DNA from: Verrucomicrobiaceae bacterium
GTDB lineage: Bacteria > Verrucomicrobiota > Verrucomicrobiia > Verrucomicrobiales > Akkermansiaceae
Direction: 5' to 3'
Assembly: GCA_027491155.1 (NCBI GenBank)
Contig: JAIXWR010000017.1
Span: 32,491-96,490 of the forward strand
Length of the DNA: 64,000 bases
Shown: positions 9,301-18,700 of the stretch, piece by piece
Numbering within the stretch: position 1 is the first letter of the stretch
Layout: each line of letters starts with the position of its first letter
Translations under genes and position numbers: made by a program
The notes under the pieces: model-generated
What the model was told of the DNA's origin: nothing
Database searches by the model: none
What the model saw: only the letters and a program-made list of their open reading frames with translations

Positions 9301-10079
9301 ACCGGTTCCTCGGGGGCGGGTTCCGGGGTGGTGGTCTTGGAGACCGGGCAGAATGCCTCCACCTTGGCACCGCGCGGGATGCGTTCGCCGCGTTCGAGGG
9401 AGCGGACCGGATTGGAAGCGACGGCCATTTCGCGGTCGATCGCGATGCCGCGCAGGGCGACGCCCTGTCTGGAGTTCAAGCTTTCGAGTTCGGCGGAGAC
9501 GCGGGCCTTGTAGCTGGAGCCGTCGGGGGTCTCGAAATAGCGCAGGGTCAGCTCGGTGCCCGGGGCGAGGTCACCTTCGGGCCGGCCGCGGTAGACGTTG
9601 AGGTCGCCGGTGGCGGAGACGGGTTTTTCGAGCTGCGCGGCGATTTCGGCGGGAAGGTCCTGGAGGATCACCCGCGGGACGGCCTGGTCGAGGGCCATCC
9701 GCGGGTGGGTGGCGATGAGCACTTTCATCTCCGGGCGGCGTTCGGCGGCGAGCTTCAGGCCTTCGGCGCGCATGGCTTCACGCCCGGCGGGATCGGCGGC
9801 CATCCAGCGGGCGGCCCAGTCGTTGAAAGCGGTCACTTTGGCGAGGTCCGGCTGGCGGGGTGCCTGCATGGCTTCCGCGACGGTCATGGTCAGCGGGCCT
9901 GGGTCGCGGGGCACATCCGGGGAAGCGGGGACGGCGGGTGAGGCCGGGGCCGGAGCGGCGGGCGGCGAAATGGATACGGCCTGTTTTTCAGGAGCTGGCA
10001 GCGGGCGGACGGGGAATCCGAACCAGGCCGCCAGCAGCAGGAGGAGGGCGGCGAAAACGACGAACTTGGTGGGTTTCAT
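3345..10079 (-). CDS. Giant secreted protein: metallopeptidase-like domain, PKD, eight Calx-beta domains
   Basis: A 2244-aa protein. Residues 1-20 form a signal peptide (basic start, then a leucine-rich core), followed by a Pro/Ala linker. A metzincin-like zinc site HEAGHSLGRNH (H446, E447, H450, H456) lies in a domain spanning roughly 290-620. Then come a PKD domain (about 640-715, with YHWDFNDG), a carboxypeptidase-regulatory-like domain (about 720-790) and eight Calx-beta repeats (about 800-1720) with NDSLAEG/TxTITDDD-type calcium motifs. A DUF1349/LamG-like segment (about 1830-1990) and a terminal domain starting DKDRDGLENLVEYALL follow. It probably acts outside the cell as a calcium-stabilised protease or adhesin. 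No sorting motif is visible at the C terminus. Confidence 0.85.
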   Translation of the reverse strand: MKPTKFVVFAALLLLLAAWFGFPVRPLPAPEKQAVSISPPAAPAPASPAVPASPDVPRDPGPLTMTVAEAMQAPRQPDLAKVTAFNDWAARWMAADPAGREAMRAEGLKLAAERRPEMKVLIATHPRMALDQAVPRVILQDLPAEIAAQLEKPVSATGDLNVYRGRPEGDLAPGTELTLRYFETPDGSSYKARVSAELESLNSRQGVALRGIAIDREMAVASNPVRSLERGERIPRGAKVEAFCPVSKTTTPEPAPEEPVTDETPTVEIGERIIRLCDGSHVRVLEEEGSQFLMATGNPGAGFFYDTHPGTSSRAIGNFRCLYIRITYPDQLKAPNTEDRAHSDMRDVSRFFLENSFGRMTTTSTVTPVITLPYSQAWYIAKDSEVDGLGLVHSHARAEARKLGYDPTQFNCTIVRVNGGPRLSGISWGGGDRVWVTWNGMDVLNHEAGHSLGRNHANFWQTSDGSAIGVGSNQEYGNGFDVMGGGGGFAAHYNSKSKRDLGWLDDAYVHRPSASPAASGVYRIHAYDQPQIETGKRYALRVEKDAQRRFYLEYHPAYNTALANSVLMIIDGLGSNCGHLIDTTPGSAGGKGDAGITVGRTFSDFESDIHFTVLSKNATTPPSMDVAYQRGPFPGNQPPTLSLAASATTIATGGSITFTATAADPDNDTLAYHWDFNDGVVSTNTPVFTRSFTTADQMTVLCTVSDMKGGSTRRHVVVNVGNHGRGIVTGRITADGQPLADVRVTSDNGKYCFTDSNGDYAISDLTAGARTLTATLAGYTFTPSFTNPITAVVNSTVPAADWTATSVTEVTIAATDAAEGGAAGSFVLTRSGDTTAALDVNVAPVTGLAAKTTDYTFSPDYVANGSLYKFTIPAGQSSLTVNVAAVNDALQEGPETVKLQLSVGTYQVRSSGVAILTIADDDTTLPVVSAAATDLYASETPGDTGSFRITRTGSTAAALNVAVAWSGTAANGSDYTSLPATVQIPAGQASAILAVGAINDSLAEGLEDATLTISSNAAYIRDSTAQTATVTITDDDVPVVTVTASDASASEANRDPGLLLVTRTGPTTAPLTVYYGVAGSALHGTDYQALTGQIVIPAGATSVPVVITPYDDDLGEGDPETVTFNLTTYNGVYQLGTAYAATVNIADNDDLPMISVRANTTAAEPSTTGNFIIRALGSATGNITVNYTLSGTATAGSDFTAPSGSVTLSAASANEVTVNIPVLNDSLAEDTETVVMTLTPGAGYRIFNDGSATLRLEDEDSGDRVMVSAWHDSVAEATTADTGKFYFSRKNTTGELAVSYAIGGNAVNGSDYDQLTGSIVIPDGASGADLVITPVNDTLVEGTETVTVTVLAATGYGVDIPSTATLYIGDNETPPISVGYQTATGTTTEAPGALGEYRDIAVTLTAASTDAVTVEYTSGGGTATGDDIDWTFVDAANANTPIPGGTLVFPPGTTSQTVRIKVRNDGVAEGNETIILDLNNARHARLSSTLEKHTLTVSDANDPPARVRFVTATTTRGEGDGTEPLLMAVLDRPLATTATVNYSASGTASAGSDYTLAPGPLSFAPGETVKLLPFALLTDGVPELAETVAITLDAPSNSVLGTPATHTITISDSNRPAVSIAGPATVAESEGNVEFTFSRPGATTLPLEVFFTTGGTAVAPADFNALPASITIPAGASGVTLPVTLADDATEEPDETLVLTIASNVNYDLGPVSQAATTVIDDDAPPVIAITSPVRSEVAIPDGTGLVIVAQATRETAGGNVAVPIVWSTLSGPGTVTFESTGATTTTATFPAPGDYRLQASATVDATTVTEELFVQVGRTLTAQTIGTTTAAGSWSEADSVPGSLAGGTLTITGASTGISSTGTSDGFYFLAAPRSGDFDISVRVASRLNPGGSNSCRIGLMARASSATNAPYAYTHYRGNGPHSYQARLTAGTAPYSSTGSETYTLPRYLRLVRSGDSFIAYHSADGITWVQRGNAQSIPAMGPAPLVGIAVTSAVTATAATAVLDQANFHLPTNIGPAVNAGAALAGSGPWNLDATVSDDARPAALATLWQPEGGVNFTNASNPDTAVSFDASGNYRLRLTASDGAITTFDDTTANVIAGSPLLAWRDFHFGSTEGTGDAANLADKDRDGLENLVEYALLTSPGQPNPSPFTLAATPGQITLSLLRDPARSDVSIHIESSSTLTGSWSTIASSTSGSAFVSSAPGVTVGESAATPAAVTITVNIPGGPSSRFFRVRVESTVP

Positions 10080-10264
10080 GCGGGCAAGGGTGAACGCGGG
10101 GACAGCAAAAAGCCCTGCAGCTCCGGGGAAAGCCGGCAGTCTTGGTTACGGGAAACAGGCCTCGGGCGACGGGTGAGGCGCGCGGGCCGGCAATTCCGGT
10201 ATCAGTCCCTGAGCCCCAAGGCAATCCAATGCTTCGGGATTCTGGATCAATGCCCGGGCGGTGT

Positions 10265-11191
10265 TCAGACCTCGAACAGGGAGGTCACCGACTGGCCGCC
10301 GTGGATGCGGCGGATCGCCTCGCCGAGCAGGGGGGCGATGCCGACGGCCTGGACCTTGTCGCCGGAGGCCTGGGGCACCGAGTCGGTGGTGATGATCTCC
10401 TCGATGGCCGAGTTCTTGATCCGCTCCCGGCCGAGGTCGCCGAGCACGGCGTGGGAGACGGCGGCGAAGATCCGGCGGGCGCCGTTCTTGCTGAGGATTT
10501 CCGCGGCGGCGGTCAGGGTGCCGGCGGTTTCCGTCATGTCGTCGACCAGGATCACGTCGCGGCCTTCGACTTCGCCGATCACGTTCATGGCCTCGACGCG
10601 GGTGGCGCTGATGCGGTGTTTGGCGACGATGGCGAGGTCCGCGCCGAGGGCGTCGGCGTAGGCGCGGGCCATCTTGACGCCGCCGACATCGGGCGACACG
10701 ACGCTGAGATTGGAGGCGTCCGGGTGGCGTTCGCGGAGGTAGCCGATCAGCGCGGGCTTGGCGTAGAGGTGGTCGACGGGGATGTCGAAGAAGCCCTGGA
10801 TCTGCGGGGCGTGGAGGTCCATCGTGAGGACGCGGCCGACGCCGGCGGAGGTGAGCAGGTTGGCGACCAGCTTGGCGGTGATGGGGACGCGGGGCTGGTC
10901 CTTGCGGTCCTGGCGGGCGTAGCCGAAGAAGGGCATCACGGCGGTGATCCGGCCGGCGCTGGCGCGGCGCGCGGCGTCCACCATGATGAGGAGCTCCATG
11001 ATGTTGTGGTTGGTCGGCGGGCAGCTCGGCTGGATGATGAAGACATCGTCGCCGCGGATGTTCTCGTTGATTTTCACGAAGGTCTCGCCGTCGGGAAAGG
11101 CCGTGACGTGAACGTCGGCGAGGGATTCGCCGAGGGTTGCTGCGATGCGTTCGGCGAGCGTGCGGTGGGCGGTACCACTGATGAGTTTCAT
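10265..11191 (-). CDS. prs: Ribose-phosphate pyrophosphokinase
   Basis: A 308-aa protein of standard family length that makes PRPP from ribose 5-phosphate and ATP for nucleotide, histidine and tryptophan synthesis. Clear landmarks are FPDGETFVKINENIRG, the catalytic-flexible-loop region FFGYARQDRKDQPRVPI, DLHAPQIQGFFDIPVDHL, VSPDVGG and the PRPP loop VDDMTETAGTL (about residues 212-222). The ATG at 11191 begins the family motif MKLISG; longer in-frame starts add sequence unlike the family. It is a single gene, divergent from the exoprotein at 11382. There is no Shine-Dalgarno sequence; the bases before ATG are pyrimidine-rich. Confidence 0.97.
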   Translation of the reverse strand: MKLISGTAHRTLAERIAATLGESLADVHVTAFPDGETFVKINENIRGDDVFIIQPSCPPTNHNIMELLIMVDAARRASAGRITAVMPFFGYARQDRKDQPRVPITAKLVANLLTSAGVGRVLTMDLHAPQIQGFFDIPVDHLYAKPALIGYLRERHPDASNLSVVSPDVGGVKMARAYADALGADLAIVAKHRISATRVEAMNVIGEVEGRDVILVDDMTETAGTLTAAAEILSKNGARRIFAAVSHAVLGDLGRERIKNSAIEEIITTDSVPQASGDKVQAVGIAPLLGEAIRRIHGGQSVTSLFEV

Positions 11192-11381
11192 GCAGGAGAA
11201 AGGGGCGGCGGCGAGGCGGGCGCATCGTCCGCCGGACCAGCGGTCTTCCTCAAGGCGAATTCCCGCCGACCGGAGAAAAGCGGCCGGGACGTGGAATTTC
11301 CGGGAGGGTGAAGATTCCCGGAAACTCCCGGCGGGGGATCTTGATGAAGGGGGCAAATCCGCATCCCGCGGGTCTCCCTGC

Positions 11382-12761
11382 ATGACACCCACCCTTGTTC
11401 CGTTTGCCCGTTCCGCCCGTCCGCTCCTGTTCCAAGTTCCCGCGCTTGCCCTGATATCGGCGGCGGCGCTGCGGGCGGAGATCGTCGAGTTCGACCTCGA
11501 CCAGGTGCCGATGCCCACTTCCGGTTCGGTCGCCCTTGCCCTGCCCTACAACGAGCAGGGGCTCCGTCTGGAGTCTTCGGTCTCGTCGTGTTTCGTGGTG
11601 GGACCGATCAGCAATGCCTTCACCGGGGTGAAGGCATTCACACCCGCGACGCTTTCTTCCGGTCAGACGGTCACCATGCAGCTCTACAGTCCGGCCGGCC
11701 GGGTTTTCGCGGTGCGCTCGGCGACGATCCACCCGTATACCAGCGGGCAGGCGGTGAACGTCGGGTTCACCAGATTCTTCAACGGCAACGGGTCGACCCA
11801 GGGCCACTCGACCGGCACCGCGCTGGCCGGCACGACGGTGACCTTCAATTCGAGCTTCAACCGGGTGGGCAACCTGAGCTGGCAGATGACTTCAACGGGC
11901 GGGATCTACCAGCGTTTCCAGATCAGCCGGATCGTGGTGGAGTTCGACGGGACCCTGACCACCTCGTCCTTCACCGTGTCCGAGGCGGCGGGGACGGCTG
12001 AGGTCCCGATCCAACTGGACTCCCCGCGCACCACGGACACGACGGTGAACTGGGAAGTGACGGCGCTGACGGCGAGCCAGCCCGGGGACTTCACGTTTCC
12101 CGGCGGGAGTGCCACGGGAACGGTGACCATTCCCGCGGGGCAGACGGTCGGTTTCGTGAACGTGCCGATCGTCAATGACAGCAGCAACGAAAGCCCGGAG
12201 ACCTTCCGGGTCCGCTACACGACGACCGCGACCGGGGTCTTGTTTCCCGGGGGCAACGGCTTCCTCGACGCGACGGTGACGATCGCCAGCGACGACGGCG
12301 TGACGACCTTCCCCAACTGGATGACGGCGCACGGACTGACCAGCACCGCGGCGGATCCCGATGCGGACCCGAACGGCGACGGGATTTCCAACATCGAGTG
12401 CTGGCTGTTCCGCCTGAATCCCGCGGGTCCGAATCCGCCGGCCTGGCTGGCGCGGCGGGCGGTGATGAGCGGCGGAAGCAACGATCCGGGGCTGACGTTC
12501 TTTGTTCCGGTGCCGCTGCCTTCGGACGTGCGGATCATCCTTTCGCAGAGCGCGGACCTGGGTTCCTGGACGGAGCAGACGCGGCGCACGGGCTTCGGGA
12601 CGGGATCCCTCTGGACCGGCAGCGGTTCGGGCCGGGTGCTGGAGACCAGCAGCCCGGCGGGGCGGACGATCACCCTGCGTGCCAGCGTGCCGGTGGGGCG
12701 GCGGACGAAGGTGTTCCTGAGAAACACCTACGAGCACGTGTCCGGCGGCGGTGCGTCCTGA
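11382..12761 (+). CDS. Secreted protein with one Calx-beta domain
   Basis: A 459-aa protein. The start at 11382 gives a signal-peptide-like N terminus (basic, then a long hydrophobic core ending at LRAEIVEF). Residues about 25-190 form a beta-rich domain of unknown family. A Calx-beta domain follows (about 190-310: FTVSEAAGTAEV ... PIVNDSSNESPETF). The C terminus has DPNGDGISNIECWLFRLNP and a final beta domain, the same kind of ending as the neighbouring giant proteins. It is probably surface-exposed or secreted; no enzyme motif is seen. Its stop lies 3 bases from the stop of the converging 12765 gene, leaving no room for a separate terminator. Confidence 0.8.
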   Translation: MTPTLVPFARSARPLLFQVPALALISAAALRAEIVEFDLDQVPMPTSGSVALALPYNEQGLRLESSVSSCFVVGPISNAFTGVKAFTPATLSSGQTVTMQLYSPAGRVFAVRSATIHPYTSGQAVNVGFTRFFNGNGSTQGHSTGTALAGTTVTFNSSFNRVGNLSWQMTSTGGIYQRFQISRIVVEFDGTLTTSSFTVSEAAGTAEVPIQLDSPRTTDTTVNWEVTALTASQPGDFTFPGGSATGTVTIPAGQTVGFVNVPIVNDSSNESPETFRVRYTTTATGVLFPGGNGFLDATVTIASDDGVTTFPNWMTAHGLTSTAADPDADPNGDGISNIECWLFRLNPAGPNPPAWLARRAVMSGGSNDPGLTFFVPVPLPSDVRIILSQSADLGSWTEQTRRTGFGTGSLWTGSGSGRVLETSSPAGRTITLRASVPVGRRTKVFLRNTYEHVSGGGAS

Positions 12762-12764
12762 GCT

Positions 12765-15700
12765 TCAGGGCTGCTCGACGCGGAGGCGCAGGAAGCTGCG
12801 GCCGGGCTGGACGGGCAGGCGGCGGGTGACGGTTTCGGTGATGCCGTCGGGATTCGGCGCCGCGCTGCCGCCCGGAGCCCAGGAGGAAGTGGCGTCGGTC
12901 CAGGAGCCGAGCCCGCCGGAGAGTTCCTCGGCGTAGGTCAGTCCGTGGGTGCCCAGCAGGCGCCGGTAGCGGAAGACCAGGTGCGGCGAGCCGTTGAAGC
13001 TTTCGATCTGCCCGGACGGCAGGCCTTCGCGGCTGGGGACGGTGTGGTCCATGCCGAAGGCGTATTCGAGCAGGTTTTCCACGCCGTCGAGGTCCGGGTC
13101 GCCGGTCGGGCCGTTGATGGGGGCGTTGATTTCGGACAGCGGGAAGCGCAGCGCCTGCCAGCGGGCGAAGCCGTTGTCCGCGGGGATGCGGATGCCGGTG
13201 GAGGTGTCGCCGGTGGCGAGGCCCGTGGTCAGGTCGTGGCCTTCCGGGATGCTGAAGACGGAGACGATCTGGCCGGTCAGGCGGTCGCGTTGCTCGAAGC
13301 GGCGGACGCCGTCGGGCAGCAGGTTCGGCACGATGGCGCCCCAGCGGGTGGCCTGGCCGACGACTTCGGATTGGTAGAAGGGCGCGTAGGTGGCATCGAC
13401 CGCCGCGCCGCTGGCCTCGACCGGGGTGGCGGCGAGCGGCGGGGTGAGACCGGCGGGGTCGGAGTAGAGGACCATGAAGTTCCGCGCGGTGGCGGCGGAG
13501 TCGCCGTGGAGGGCGGAGCCTTGGCCGCTGGCGGTGCCGAAGGCGATGACCTGCGAGCCGGCGGTGGCGTTGAGGGAGTGGAAGGGCACGTCGCCGCCGG
13601 CGCCGTCGTTGAGCAGGAGGCGCGTGCGGACGGTGTTGCCCGGGGTGAAGCGGAGGTTGCCGGTGGGCTCGAGAACGAACCAGCCGGTGTGGCTGCCGTC
13701 GGGCCCGGTGGTGAATTCGCCGTGGCGCGTGTTGAGGTCGCCGGGCAGGAAGCGCGGGGATTCCGTGCTGCGGACGAAGGCGCCGCTGTTTCCGGTGGCG
13801 AAGATCATGTTGCCCGCGCCTTCCGCCTCGGGGAGGTCGCTGGAGGTGACCATCTGGTTGGCGTAGCGGTAGGTGGCGGAGGGCAGCAGGCCGTCGATGC
13901 GCAGCAGGCTGGCGTGCGGGACGCGGCGGTCGTTCACCGGGTGGCTGCCCTGGATGAAGGCGGGCACGACCAGCTCCGCGAGGCCGGCGACGCGGGTGGG
14001 GAAGGGGTAGCTGGTGCCCGGAAGGCCGGCGCTGGCGGCGGTCAGGGTGAAGGCGCCGGGGGACGGGAAGACGAGGTTGTCGAAGGTGGCGATGCCGTTG
14101 ACGGCGTTGCGGGTGACGGTGCCGCCGAGCATGCCGGGCTGGCCGGCGATGGCGAGGGTGACGGGTCCGTTGAAGTTTTCCGCGATGACGCCGTTGCGGC
14201 CGAGGGCCTGGACGGCGACCGCCGATGCGATTCTCCCGGTCTGGGCGGCGGCGGGTGCAGTGGCGATGGCGAGCGTTTCGGCGGCCACGGGGCCGGCGGT
14301 CACCTCGATGCCGTCCAGCCGGAGCTGTGCGCGGGCGCCGCTGGTGCCACTACGGAAATAGTACTTCCAGCGGAGCTCGACCAGCTGCTGGTTGTCGGCG
14401 GCGGCCGGCAGCGAGACGGGGCCGAGGGAGGTCGAGTGGCCTGCATTGGCGTTGCGGACGTATTCCACGGGCGCGCCGCCGGGGCCGGGGACATCGACGA
14501 AGGAAGTGGTGTTGCCGATGCGGTACTGGAGGCGGATGCCGTAGTCGCGTTCGTTCGGCGCGACGGTGCCGCCGGTCCAGCGGACGCGGATGTCCTGGCT
14601 GCCGCGGGTGTCGAGCGCGAGCACGGCGGCCCCGACGAAGCCTGCGCCGGGCGTGAGCTGGGGGCTGCCGGTGTTGATGAAGCCGATGCCCTGCAGGCCG
14701 AGGCCGTTGATGCGGCTGCGGTCGGTGAGATTGAACGGGAGGGTCCAGGGCAGGTCCATCGGCGCGGCGAGGTCCGGATCCTCGCGGTCGCTTTGGAAGA
14801 AGCGCATGTTCGGCGGCGCGGTGCCGGCCGGTTCGTTCGCGTTCCAGCGGTTCAGGGCGTAGGGACCGGCGGTGGCGAGCGGGTGGGTGACGTTGAAATC
14901 GGCGGCCGTCAGGGCGCTCCAGGTGGTGCCAGAGCGGAGGCGCGCCTTGAGGGTGGAATTGGCGGTGAGCACGACGGATCCGCCGGAGGCGATGGTGAGC
15001 GCGGCGGGGGAGAGGGCGCCGCCGGGCAGGCGGGGATCGGAGCCGTCGAGCGTGTAGTAAATCGTGCCGCTTCCGGCGCTGATGGAGACCGACTGGCCGT
15101 TCGACACGCTGCCGCCGTGCTGGCTGAGGACCGGGGCGTCGAGGGTCGGGTAGAAGCCGCGGGTGCGGAGGAGACCGAGGAGATTGGTGGTGCGTTGCGG
15201 GAAGAGTCCGGTGCGGATGGTTTGCGCGGCGTTCTCCCAGGACGTCGGGGTCTGGTAGCCCCAGCGCGCGCATTCGGCGATCAGGCTGTCCTGGATTTCG
15301 GTCATCCGCAGGTTGAGCCGGGCGAGATTGCGGTTCGGGGTCAGCGCGCCGTTGTTGAAGAAGTGCCGGTGGATGCGGTCGGCGAGGAGGATCTTGAAGT
15401 CCGGGTGCCCCTCGGTGACCAGCGCGCCGAAGAGGCCGCCGGGGCCGGTGTTGGTGGTGGTGTCCAGGGTCAGCGCGGAGGTGCGGAGGAAGCCGTCGCC
15501 ATCCGCGATCCAGAATTTGAAGCCGGTGCCGGGCGCGATGGGACCGGCGGCGCGGAACTCGGCCTCGGAGTTGCCGTAGAACCAGATCAGCATGAAGTCG
15601 ATGAGGTGGGAGACATCGAGCCGGTCCTTCACCGCGACGTAGGAATTGCGGTCGGCGCGGACGTTTTCCCACGAGTCGCGGTGTTCGGGATCGGGCGTGC

Positions 15701-18700
15701 CGTTGACGAAGGCGTTGCCGACGTTGTCGTTGCCGCGGACGATCAGGTAGTCGTCGTCGGACCCGCCGAGGTAGCCGGCGAGGAAATCGTCGTCGAGCCG
15801 CTCGTGGGCGTTGTACTGGCCCCAGTAGGTGCCGTTGATGTAGACGTGGACGAAGCGGCCGTGGGGATTGAGGCTGCCCATTTCGAGCATGGTGTCCTCG
15901 ATGAAGCGGTTGGCCATGTAGAAGCCGCGCTGGTTCATGTCCTGGTTGCCGGCGGAGAGGTCGAGGGTGTCGATCTCGTCGAGCGCCGCCATGCCGCGGT
16001 CGAAGCCGCGGAACAGGGGCGACTCTAGGCGTTTCGCGCCGTATTCGGAGCGGAAGTGGACCCGGTAGCTCTTCTTGGCGAAGAGGGTGTAGGAGCCGCC
16101 GAAGCGGGCGAGGCCGGCATTGACCTGCAGGGGCGCGGAGCCGTCGGGCAGGAAGACTTCGATCGAAGCGGGGCGTTCGATGTAGTCGTCGGGCAGGACC
16201 GGGACGCTGAGGCAGACGGTGGGGATCTGGGTGAGGCTGGACTGGAGGCGCGGGGCGAGCGCGCCCTGGGTGTAGGTCGTGTTCATGAGCGGCGAGCTCA
16301 TGACGCTACTACGGAAGACGTAGGTGTGGGTGACGACGGGCGGGGAGAGGTAGCCGGTGCGGCGGACGGTGGCGCGGACGCCGAGGCTGCCGTTCACGGC
16401 GATGGGCGCGGTGTAGGGAATGGCGGGTTCGGTGCCGTCGGTGGAGTAGAGGATCTGCGCCGCGGGATCGGGGTGGGAGAGGACCAGCGAGAAGGGCGTG
16501 TCGTGGAAGCCGCGGCTGTGGCTGAAAGCGGGTGCTTGCAGCCAGCCGGCGAGCGGGGTGGAGAGGTTGTGGCGGCGGGGGCTGGGGGTGAGGAAGCCGG
16601 GGCTGCCGTCGAGGGCGCGGCCGTAGGCGAGGTCCTCGGTCTGCGCGGGGTAGCTGGCGATCGAATCGATCACGCTGCCGTTGGGCGCGGCGAGGACGAC
16701 GGATTCGCCGGCGGAGGAGAGGCTGAAGGAGGCGTGGAGGTTGCCGGCGGGATCGAGCGGCGCGGGATTGCCCGATGCGAAGACCACGAGGTGGCCGTTG
16801 GCGGGGATGGAGGTGCCGGCGGGGAAGAGCCATTTCAGGGGAACGGCGGGATCGTCGCTGAGGCCGTGGCCGCCGAGGTCCAGCGGCGTGGCGTTCCGGT
16901 TGTGGATCTCGATCCAGTCGGGCTCCTGGCCGTAGCCGTCGGCCAGCGAGAAGCGGCTGGAGGCGACGAACTCGCTGATCCTCGGCGGGAGGAGCTGGCC
17001 GTTGACGGTGACGGTCGTCGCACGGGTGACCGTGCCGTTCGGTCCTTCGCCGACGAGGAGGTATTCGGTGGTGGCGGCGGGGCTGACGGCGAGCGAGCCG
17101 CTGCCCTGGGTGTTGGTTTGGGCGCCGACCGAGCCGATGGCGGGGTGGAGCGAGAGCTGGTGGAGATCGCTCTCCTGCCAGGCGAGGGTGGACGATTGTC
17201 CGGCGGTGATCTGGGAGGGCGTGGCGGTGAAGCCGGCGAGGCCGGTGTCGCCGAGCGGGAGTCCGAAGGCCTGCACCTCGCGGAGGCGGATCCACCACTC
17301 GGTGCCGCCGGTGGCGGAGGTGCGCTGCTTGTTTTCCAGGCCGACGCGGACGTAGCGGGCGGCGAGCGGGCCGGGCAGGGCGATGTCGAAGGTGGCGGAG
17401 GTGCCGTCGAGCTTCTGCGAGAAGATCGACTCGTGGTTCTCGTCGTAAAGCCGCACGGTGGCGTTGGTCAGCCGGCGCTGGTGGTCGGCGTTGTCGAAGG
17501 CGACGACGCGGATGCTGTGGAGGGCGCGCTCCTGGCCGAGGTCGGTTTCCCAGTAGTAGTCGACGGTGGCGGTGGTGGATTCGGTGAAAGTCGCGTGGTT
17601 GCCGTCGTTGGCGAGCGAGGGGGAGGGCAAGGAGTCGGCCAGCCGGACCATGTAGCACGGGGTGCCCAGCGCGTAGTTGGTGCCGGTGAAAACGGAGACG
17701 CCGGCGAGCGAGACGACGCGGTCGCCGTAGCCGTTGAGCGCGCCGTTTTCGAGGCCGATGCGCAGGTAGCGGGCATCGGCGGTGCCGGCCGGGATGTCGA
17801 AGCCCCAGGTGCCGCCGGCGCCGGGGTGGGAGACGGTGGTGGTGGCCAGGGTGTTCGAGTTGCCGTCGAGCAACCGGACGGTGAGGCCGCTGAGGCGCGG
17901 GGAGAAGGCGCTGTTCGGCGCGACCAGTTCGACGCGGCGGACCGGGCGGGCGCGGTCGAGGGTGAGCAGCCAGTGGCTGTCGGCGATGCTCTGGGTTTCG
18001 CTGACGGTCGCGGCATTGCCATCGATCGCGAGGGCGGCGGTGTTGGTGCCGGTGGTGGAGGACTGGGTGGCGGTGGCGATGGCGGCGAGGTTGAGCGGGC
18101 CGACGGCGGGCGAGGGATCGCCGCGGACACGCCAGTCGGCGAGGGCGATGCGGTGGTCGCCCCGGCCGTTGGTCTGGCCGGGAGGGAGGTCGAGGCGGAT
18201 CAGGCGGGCGTCGATGCCGGGCGGCAGGAAGACGGCCCAGGTGCCGCCGGGCTCGACCGAGGTGATGGTGGTTTCAAAGAGCAGCTGGTCGCGCAGGCCG
18301 AAGACGCGCAGGCGGGTGCCGTTGAGGATGCCGGCGTAGTTGGTCCCGGCGGGTGCCACGAGGTCGATGCGGCTGGTGCGGATGTGGCGGTCGAGCTCGA
18401 GCTCCAGGAAGGAGCCCGGGGTGTTGGCGGTTTCGGTGAAGGTCGAGGGATTGCCGTCGATGGTGGGAGCCGTGGCGCTGGCCAGGGTGGGCAGGTCGAG
18501 CTGCGGGTGGGCGGGTGTGGTGGCGGGATCGGCGGTGTCGAAGGTCCAGGTGTAGGTGCCGGTGCGGCCGGCCTGGTCGGTGGCTTCGGCGCGGGCGGTG
18601 TAGAAGCGGTTGGCGAGCAGGGTGGCGGAGGAGGTGACGGTGCGGCTGCTGGTGGTGCCGCCGATGCTGAGGGTCGGCGTGACGTCCGCGCCGTTGAGGA

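Noticed and set aside
3546..9941. A 2131-codon open frame on the plus strand, antisense to the giant Calx-beta protein
   Set aside because: Its product is a low-complexity run of Gly, Ala, Asp, Glu and Val, as expected when a GC-rich gene is read on the opposite strand; the minus strand has clear domains.
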